In this document: piece by piece, positions 17,076-21,948 of the stretch
Numbering within the stretch: the stretch's first letter is position 1
Layout of the letters: each line of letters opens with the position of its first letter
Assembly (NCBI GenBank): GCA_027001345.1
Contig: JALTMS010000221.1
Coordinates: 1 to 21,948, forward strand
Origin: Acidobacteriota bacterium
GTDB taxonomy: Bacteria; Acidobacteriota; Polarisedimenticolia; J045
Direction of reading: 5' to 3'
Length of the DNA: 21,948 nt
Position numbers and translations under genes: made by a program
The notes under the pieces: model-generated
The model's database searches: none
Seen by the model: the letters and a program-made list of their open reading frames with translations, nothing else
Told to the model about the DNA's origin: nothing

Positions 17076-17632
17076 CGCGGTCGGCCACCCAACCCTTCGA
17101 AGCCGCCGAGCAGACCGAAGGCCGCCACCACCAGGGCATGGACGATCTCCCCCCGGGCGATCATTCCCGGTACCTCGTCCAGCGGTCGGCACAGCACCTC
17201 GATCCGCTCCCAGCCGTCGGGCCGGGCGGGACCGGACCATTGCACGTCGCGAGCGACGAAGCAGTGGCAGAGGTTGCTCTGAATCGCCGGATTGGGCGCC
17301 ACCGCACCCAGCACTTCGACGCTTTCCGCGCGATAGCCGGTCTCCTCGGCCAGTTCCCGCCGAGCCGCGTGGGCCGGATCCTCACCCGGGTCCACCAGGC
17401 CACCTGGGATTTCCACTGTGGGCTGCCGCAACCCATGGCGGAACTGGCGAATCAGCACCACCTCCCCCTTGGCGGTCAGCGGTATCACGTTGACCCACTC
17501 GGCCCCGTCGAGGACGACGAAGTCCTTCTCATCCTCGCGACCCTCGAGGCGGAAGCGATCACGGTAGAGGCGGAAGATGCCCTCGTCGGTCACCAGGCGG
17601 CGAGAGACGAAGGTCCAGTCGCGTTCGGGCAT
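17072..17632 (-). CDS. Nudix hydrolase (ADP-ribose pyrophosphatase-like)
   Basis: This is a 186-residue protein starting at ATG 17632, 8 bases after the site-2 protease stop. The complete Nudix box spans residues 78-100: GLVDPGE, seven residues, then RELAEETGY, matching G-x5-E-x7-REUxEExGU, which holds Mg2+. The strand pattern before it (VVLIRQFRHGLRQPTVEIPGG) is that of ADP-ribose pyrophosphatases (NudF/YffH type), which split ADP-ribose or sugar nucleotides to AMP or NMP plus a sugar phosphate. The exact substrate is uncertain. It overlaps dusB by four bases, so translation is likely coupled. No Shine-Dalgarno of note precedes it, in keeping with reinitiation. Confidence 0.92.
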   Translation of the reverse strand: MPERDWTFVSRRLVTDEGIFRLYRDRFRLEGREDEKDFVVLDGAEWVNVIPLTAKGEVVLIRQFRHGLRQPTVEIPGGLVDPGEDPAHAARRELAEETGYRAESVEVLGAVAPNPAIQSNLCHCFVARDVQWSGPARPDGWERIEVLCRPLDEVPGMIARGEIVHALVVAAFGLLGGFEGLGGRPR

Positions 17633-17640
17633 CGGAGGTC

Positions 17641-18354
17641 TCAGGAGTAGCCCACCCCCGGATAGACGGCGGCCAGGATGCCACCGAAGATCCAGGGAGC
17701 GAGGAAATCGAAGAGTTGCCAGGCGATGATGATCCCCAGCAGGCCCGCCATCGGCAGCGATCGAAACAGTTGCATGGCCCGCGCCGGCGCACCGCCCAGC
17801 AGGCCCTCGACGATCGCCGCACCGTCGAGGGGCGGGACCGGGATCAGGTTGAAGAAGAGCAGCAGGCCGTTGAGCATCGCCAGAATGCTCAGAAAGCGCG
17901 CCAGAGCGCTCATCAGGGGATCGGCCGAGGGAATCGCGACCAGCGCCTCGAGACTCGCCATTTCCGGTGGAACACCGAAGCCCGCAGCGACGATCAGCCG
18001 GATCGCGACGATCGCCAGCAGCAGCAGGGCCAGGTTCGCGGCGGGGCCCGCGGCGGCCATCAAGCCGGCGCGCCGCGGATGGCGCTCGGCCCAGCGCGGA
18101 TCGTAGGGCGCCGAGGCCCAGCCGATCATGAAGCCCTGAAGAGCAAAGGAGACCAGCGGCACCACTACCATGCCGAAAGGCTCGCGGCGGATATGAGGCC
18201 ACGGGTTGAGAGTCACCTGCCCGGCGCGGTAGGCCGTGGTGTCTCCACCCCACAGACCGGCGAGGGCATGGCCCGCCTCGTGACAGGTCGTCGAGAGCAG
18301 GAAGGCCACCATCCACAGGGCCAGTCCAACGATGTCCAGGTCTGCGGCGCTCAC
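17641..18354 (-). CDS. M50-family site-2 protease-like membrane metalloprotease
   Basis: The 237-residue protein has a GTG start at 18354, its GTGA overlapping the stop of the upstream gene. Zinc-binding HEAGH (His25, Glu26, His29) lies in the first membrane helix and the third ligand motif NLIPVPPLDG (Asp177) in a later one. About six membrane segments are seen and no PDZ domain. This is the compact YwhC/SREBP site-2 protease type. Members cut within or near membranes, often to release transcription factors, but many compact ones have unknown substrates. Adjacent genes do not reveal a target (no anti-sigma factor seen). Confidence 0.9.
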   Translation of the reverse strand: MSAADLDIVGLALWMVAFLLSTTCHEAGHALAGLWGGDTTAYRAGQVTLNPWPHIRREPFGMVVVPLVSFALQGFMIGWASAPYDPRWAERHPRRAGLMAAAGPAANLALLLLAIVAIRLIVAAGFGVPPEMASLEALVAIPSADPLMSALARFLSILAMLNGLLLFFNLIPVPPLDGAAIVEGLLGGAPARAMQLFRSLPMAGLLGIIIAWQLFDFLAPWIFGGILAAVYPGVGYS

Positions 18355-18719
18355 GGTTCACTGTCCTTCCCGGCCGAACCCTGACAGGCCCAAAAGGCCG
18401 TCAGCGCCACGGACAGGTAGACCACCCCGCCGAGCAGAGCCAGGCGGGTGCGGGAGAGATCGAGTACGGACTCGGGAAGAGGCGAGCGGCCGACGACGAT
18501 CAGGGTCATCGCCGCCCACACCGCGACCCACCAGCCGGCGGCCCGCGACCCACCGGGCAGCAGGCGCAGCGTGGCCAGGGCCAGCAGGGCCAGCCCACCG
18601 GTGGGCAGGAAGTTCAGGTCGCCGTGAAAGGCCAGCAGGATCACCACCACCGTGCCGAGGAAGATGCACGCGGCGAGCAGGGCCCGGGCCACCGCCCTGG
18701 TCTGGCCCGGACTAGGCAT
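18351..18719 (-). CDS. Small membrane protein of unknown function
   Basis: This is a 122-residue protein starting at ATG 18719, with four hydrophobic segments at about 9-30, 34-52, 57-73 and 90-112, short loops and a polar C-terminal tail. No family was recognised. A longer frame reaches 18881, but the added N-terminus is Cys/Arg/Gly-rich and not membrane-like. Its stop overlaps the GTG of the site-2 protease gene, so it may be a partner or accessory of that protein; this is inferred from coupling only. A purine-rich GAAGGG lies close upstream. Confidence 0.6.
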   Translation of the reverse strand: MPSPGQTRAVARALLAACIFLGTVVVILLAFHGDLNFLPTGGLALLALATLRLLPGGSRAAGWWVAVWAAMTLIVVGRSPLPESVLDLSRTRLALLGGVVYLSVALTAFWACQGSAGKDSEP

Positions 18720-18906
18720 GGGCCCTTCGGCCGCGGACCGGCAGATGGCGTGGGCCGAGCCCGGCTCGGCAACTTCGGTCGCAGGCGTGCCGAAAAGTCC
18801 CCCTGCGGGCCGAAATCCCGGAAAAGCACTGACCACCTGGCACCATCTACACGCCCTCGCTACGAAACCTTCATGCCTCATCCGAGCCGGGAAGCATCCA
18901 CGACGC

Positions 18907-19632
18907 TCAGCCCTCGACCACCGCCGCGATCTGGCGCTGGATCTCCTCGGCCGCCGCCCGCGGGTCGGGAGCCGAGCGAATGGGCCGGCCGACGACGATG
19001 TGATCGGCGCCGAAGCGGAAGGCGTCTTCCACGGTCACCACCCGCTTCTGATCGTCCACCGGGCGGTTCTCCACCGGGCGGATGCCGGGGGTGACGATCA
19101 GCAGCCGGCGGCCGAGAGCCTCCCGCAGGCGGCGGGCTTCCTGCCCCGAAGCCACCACCCCGTCGCAACCCTTCTCCACCGCCCGCCGGGCGCGGGAGAG
19201 CACCAGCTCGTCCACCTCGCAGGCAAAGCCCAGATCGTCGAGGTCGCCCCGGTCGAGGCTGGTCAGCACGGTCACGGCGAGAACCTTCAGTTCGCCCCGA
19301 GGCACCGAGCCGGCGGCCTCGAGGATCGCATCGTTGCCGTGGACGGTGGTGAAGTCCACCCCCCGGTCGACCAGTTGTTCGACGGCGCTGCGAACCGTGG
19401 CCGGCACGTCAAAGAATTTCAGATCTGCAAAAATCTTCTTGCCGCGCTGGCGAAGCTGGTCGATCAGCTCGAAATACCCCCCGGCCATGAAGAGCTGCAA
19501 GCCCAGCTTGTAGAACGACACGCTCTCGCCGAGGCGATCGACCAGCTCGAGAGCCGGTCCGGCACCGGGCAGGTCGAGGGCCACGATCAGCCGCTCCTGG
19601 GTCTTCGGGGGAGCCATCTGGGAACCGCTCAC
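18907..19632 (-). CDS. pyrF: Orotidine 5'-phosphate decarboxylase
   Basis: This 241-residue protein converts OMP to UMP, the last step of de novo pyrimidine synthesis. Family features are LIVALDLPG at the first strand, the catalytic Asp-Lys-Asp set in ADLKFFDVPATV (Asp70, Lys72, Asp75; the usual pattern is DLKFHDIPNTV, so His and Asn are replaced by Phe and Ala), TVHGND, VLTSL, GVVASGQEA and the phosphate-binding end TPGIRP with IVVGRPI. GTG 19632 is preferred because GGGGAGG lies 7 bases upstream. An ATG five codons later has no such site. It lies 96 bases downstream of the J-protein gene on the same strand. Confidence 0.95.
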   Translation of the reverse strand: MSGSQMAPPKTQERLIVALDLPGAGPALELVDRLGESVSFYKLGLQLFMAGGYFELIDQLRQRGKKIFADLKFFDVPATVRSAVEQLVDRGVDFTTVHGNDAILEAAGSVPRGELKVLAVTVLTSLDRGDLDDLGFACEVDELVLSRARRAVEKGCDGVVASGQEARRLREALGRRLLIVTPGIRPVENRPVDDQKRVVTVEDAFRFGADHIVVGRPIRSAPDPRAAAEEIQRQIAAVVEG

Positions 19633-19639
19633 GAAACAT

Positions 19640-19646
19640 CCTCCCC
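19640..19646 (-). promoter_or_regulatory. Ribosome binding site deciding the GTG start of pyrF
   Basis: GGGGAGG on the - strand, 7 bases before GTG 19632. It makes this start better than ATG 19617. Confidence 0.7.
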
Positions 19647-19728
19647 GCCGTGGCCCGATCCGGCCGGAAGCTCCGGCACACCCGGCGGCGGGCCCCATTG
19701 TAGGCTCAGGGCGGGCCGGGGACGACGA

Positions 19729-20703
19729 TCACTCTGCGGATTCCCGGGCCAGTTCCGCCAGGCGCTGGTAGAGCCGGCGCTCCTCGTCGCTGGGATGGCG
19801 GGGCAGCACCAGTTCGAGCCGCACCCGGGCATCCCCCCGACCACCGTCCCGGCGGGGCAGGCCCCGACCACGGATGCGCAGCACCTTCCCGTGGCGGCTG
19901 CCGGCGGGCACGCGGATCTTGACCGTGCCGTCGGGCAGGTCGACGGGGATTTCTCCGCCCACAACCGCCAGGGGGGCCGGCACATCGACGTCCAGCAGCA
20001 GATCGTCGCCCGCGACCTCGATGCCCGGAGTGGGCCGGAGCTTGACCGCCAGCAGCAGGTCACCCCGGCGCCCGCCCTTGCCGGCCAGGCCCTGCCCCGC
20101 CAGGCGGATCTTCTGCCCCGGGCGCAGACCGGGGGGAAGGTTGACCGTCAGGGTTCGACTCGCCCCGTCGGGGCCCGGGGTGCGTACCGTGATGCGTCGC
20201 TTGCCGCCCCGCAGCAGGTCGGCGAGAGTGAAGGACACCTCGGTTTCGAGATCGAGGCTGGCCGGACGGGCCTGCCGCGCCCCTGCCCCTCCCGCCGCCG
20301 TACCGGCGAAGGCCGAGCCCAGGTCACCGAAGAGCATCTCGAAGAAATCCGAAAAGCCACCGCTGCTCCGCGAGCCGCCGGTGGCCCCGGCCTTGCGCAG
20401 GAGGTCTTCGATGTCGATCCCGGCACCGAACGGCGCACCTCCCGCCATGCCCTCGAAGCCCTCGAAGGGCATGCCGTTGTGCCACCTGGCCCCGAGCTGG
20501 TCGTAACGCCGGCGCTTTTCCGGGTCGGAAAGCACCTCGTGGGCCTCGTTGATCTCCTGAAAGCGCTGCTGGGCCTCGGGCGAGGGGTTGACGTCCGGAT
20601 GCACCTGGCGGGCCTTCTTGCGGTAGGCCTTCTTGATCTCCTCCGTGCTGGCCCCACGATCGACCCCGAGGATCGCATAGTAGTCCTTGTAGGTCACGCT
20701 CAC
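19729..20703 (-). CDS. J-domain chaperone of the CbpA/DnaJ class B type
   Basis: This is a 324-residue protein from GTG 20703 (AAAGGAA 8 bases upstream). The J domain spans residues 4-70 with the DnaK-stimulating HPD (35-37). A Gly/Phe-rich linker follows (FEGFEGMAGGAPFG, then SGGFSDFFEMLFGD). Two C-terminal substrate-binding domains are marked by VSFTLADLLRGGKRRITV, LPPGLRPGQKIRLAGQG and the matching VPAGSRHGKVLRIRGRGLP. The cysteine zinc-finger repeats of class A DnaJ are absent, so this is a CbpA-like co-chaperone of DnaK. No heat-shock CIRCE element was seen upstream. It is divergent from the GTPase gene. Confidence 0.92.
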   Translation of the reverse strand: MSVTYKDYYAILGVDRGASTEEIKKAYRKKARQVHPDVNPSPEAQQRFQEINEAHEVLSDPEKRRRYDQLGARWHNGMPFEGFEGMAGGAPFGAGIDIEDLLRKAGATGGSRSSGGFSDFFEMLFGDLGSAFAGTAAGGAGARQARPASLDLETEVSFTLADLLRGGKRRITVRTPGPDGASRTLTVNLPPGLRPGQKIRLAGQGLAGKGGRRGDLLLAVKLRPTPGIEVAGDDLLLDVDVPAPLAVVGGEIPVDLPDGTVKIRVPAGSRHGKVLRIRGRGLPRRDGGRGDARVRLELVLPRHPSDEERRLYQRLAELARESAE

Positions 20704-20888
20704 CGGAGTGGTTCCTTTCTGTCGGGACTGTACCGAAGTTGTCGGCCGAAGGCGCCGACCCGGGGGGCCGGCGCCGCCCCTGCTCATCGGATCCGCCCGG
20801 CCTTCGGTCAAGGCCGCCGCTACAGGAAGAGGGCGTCCGAGCCGAAGAGAAACAGGAGGCGAAGTGTAGGGCTTCGCAAGGGAAGGCC
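20704..20888. other. Divergent regulatory gap between J-protein and GTPase genes
   Basis: This 185-base gap holds GC-rich inverted repeats: GGCGCCG 20751-20757 with CGGCGCC 20769-20775, and GGCCTT 20799-20804 with AAGGCC 20810-20815. AAAGGAA 20712-20718 serves the J-protein and AAGGGAAGG just before 20889 serves the GTPase. Promoters for both genes must lie here or nearby, but no good -35/-10 pair was found on either strand. Confidence 0.4.
20712..20718 (-). promoter_or_regulatory. Ribosome binding site deciding the GTG start of the J-protein
   Basis: AAAGGAA on the - strand, 8 bases before GTG 20703. The resulting protein begins directly at the J domain, as expected. The in-frame ATG at 20811 would add 36 non-conserved residues. 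Confidence 0.65.
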
Positions 20889-21948
20889 ATGCAGCTTAGT
20901 AGCTCAGAAAAGGCGCTGTACGTCAAGATCGTCTACTACGGGCCTGGGCTGTCGGGCAAGACGACGAATCTGGAGACGATTCACCGTCTGACCGATCCCG
21001 ATCGCAAGCAGCCGATGGTCTCTTTGCGCACCGAGCAGGACCGCACCCTCTTCTTCGACCTGCTGCCCTTCGACCTCGGGCAAATCCATGGCCTCCACGT
21101 GCGACTCAAGCTCTACACCGTCCCGGGACAGATTCAGTACGATACGACCCGCAAGCAGGTCCTCGCCGGTGCCGACGGCATCGTCTTCGTCGCCGACTCC
21201 CAGCCTTCCCAGGCGGCGGAAAACGCACGGATGGTGCGCTACCTGAAGAACAACCTGCAGGACAACGGTCTCGACCCGGAGACGATTCCGCTGGTCTTCC
21301 AGTGGAACAAGCGGGACATCCGCGGGGTCATGCCTCCGGAAGAAATGGACGCCCAGCTCAACTGGCGCCACGTGCCGGCTCTCGAGGCGGTGGCCACTGT
21401 CGGCCAGGGAGTGATCGAGACTTTCCGGGAGATCGCCACGCTGACCCTCGAGACGGTCTCCACCCAGGGTCGAGGCCGCGGCGATGCCGCCGCCCGCAAG
21501 CAGATGCGCGAGCGGATCGGCAAGCTGCTCGACCCCTTCGTGGTCAAGCAGGCCGTGACGACGGTTCCCGAGGTGGAGCCCCCCTCGATCACCCACGTCC
21601 ACCACACCGCCCCCGCAGGAACGGATCCGGCGGAGGGCCCGGCCCGCAGCATCCTCGGCCTCGATGACCTGCTCTCGGAAGCCGTGCAGGCCAACCTGGC
21701 GATCTCCGAGCAACTGGCGGTCAGCGCCGGTGCCGAAGAAGCGGTACTCGCCCGCCTGCGCCGAGAGCGCAAGGCCCTCGGCCGGATGCTGCAGATCGCC
21801 CAGGTGACCTCCGATCCCCGCAGTCTGTGCAAGATCGCCCTGTCGACCCTGGTCGCGGGACTGGACCTGGTGGCGGGGTCCGTGCTCGCCCCGGCGGGCA
21901 ACGGCAAGCCGGCCTCCGAAGTGGCGGTGGTGGGGGTGGCCCGGGACC
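20889..21948 (+). CDS. MglA-like small GTPase with C-terminal extension, possibly GAF-type (3' partial)
   Basis: The frame is open from ATG 20889 (AAGGGAAGG just upstream) to the window end, 353 codons so far. Residues 8-200 are an MglA-type Ras-like GTPase: P-loop GPGLSGKT (18-25), TVPGQ (77-81, the MglA variant of DxxG) and QWNKRD (138-143) for guanine recognition. MglA proteins set cell polarity and drive gliding or pilus motility, normally as ~195-residue single domains. Here a linker (about 205-255) is followed by a predicted coiled helix RLRRERKALGRMLQIAQVTSDPRSL and LVAGLDLVAGSVLAP, which looks like the start of a GAF-type sensor domain. The end of the protein is not visible. No mglB (GTPase-activating partner) is seen beside it. 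The GTPase assignment is firm, the GAF reading tentative. Confidence 0.85.
   Translation, partial: MQLSSSEKALYVKIVYYGPGLSGKTTNLETIHRLTDPDRKQPMVSLRTEQDRTLFFDLLPFDLGQIHGLHVRLKLYTVPGQIQYDTTRKQVLAGADGIVFVADSQPSQAAENARMVRYLKNNLQDNGLDPETIPLVFQWNKRDIRGVMPPEEMDAQLNWRHVPALEAVATVGQGVIETFREIATLTLETVSTQGRGRGDAAARKQMRERIGKLLDPFVVKQAVTTVPEVEPPSITHVHHTAPAGTDPAEGPARSILGLDDLLSEAVQANLAISEQLAVSAGAEEAVLARLRRERKALGRMLQIAQVTSDPRSLCKIALSTLVAGLDLVAGSVLAPAGNGKPASEVAVVGVARD

Noticed and set aside
17633..18361. N-terminal extension of the Nudix protein to 18361 (429-codon frame)
   Set aside because: The extension is out-of-frame reading of the site-2 protease gene. The Nudix fold starts naturally at ATG 17632.
18652..20991. 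779-codon + strand frame spanning pyrF and the J-protein gene in antisense
   Set aside because: It crosses two well-supported genes and an intergenic gap and runs into the GTPase gene. No domain is recognisable.

Overview
This is a GC-rich, densely coded bacterial chromosomal window with one gene cut at each edge. The organism cannot be named from the sequence. The mix of single-domain carboxypeptidase-regulatory-like secreted proteins, an MglA-type small GTPase with a long C-terminal extension, a CbpA-like J protein and a stand-alone EF-G next to lon would fit an Acidobacteriota- or Myxococcota-like lineage. That is an inference, not an observation. No transposase, integrase, CRISPR array or phage gene was seen.

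Layout. Bases 1-3154 (+ strand): the 3' part of an O-antigen-ligase-like membrane protein with a TPR-like tail, then two clearly paralogous secreted, C-terminally anchored beta-sandwich proteins, the second behind a 205-base structured leader. A strong hairpin terminator at 3181-3209 separates them from a convergent mercury/metal-type operon (4675-3227, - strand). That operon holds a MerR-type regulator, a thioredoxin-like/MerC-MerT-like fusion protein and a small cysteine-rich thioredoxin-fold protein, driven from a perfect 20-bp palindromic MerR-type operator. No mercuric reductase is present in the window. Bases 4984-9592 (-): the Lon protease and an elongation factor G. Upstream of EF-G lies what looks like a free-standing ~185-nt small RNA with its own consensus promoter and terminator, followed by a separate promoter for EF-G.

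Bases 10196-13897 (-): a tight three-gene unit of receiver-only response regulator, two-PAS histidine kinase and a divergent molybdopterin oxidoreductase-like protein, the last two overlapping by ATGA. Bases 14015-14933 (-): an SDR oxidoreductase with a probable TTG start, preceded by tRNA-Gly(GCC), whose TTGACG-17-TAGAAT promoter overlaps the stop codon of the upstream AI-2E-type transporter. Bases 16092-18719 (-): small membrane protein, M50 site-2 protease-like protein, Nudix hydrolase and tRNA-dihydrouridine synthase, linked by overlaps or an 8-base gap. Bases 18907-20703 (-): pyrF and a J-domain chaperone, both with GTG starts. Divergent from the latter, 20889 to the window end (+) encodes an MglA-like GTPase with a C-terminal extension that may be a GAF-type sensor domain.

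Most of the window is housekeeping (proteolysis, translation, tRNA modification, pyrimidine synthesis, chaperone). The items most worth a second look are the candidate small RNA, the compact reductase-less mer-like operon, the kinase/regulator/molybdoenzyme unit with an incomplete Fe-S motif, the paired anchored beta-sandwich proteins and the GTPase fusion. All starts, structures and promoters were assigned by eye.
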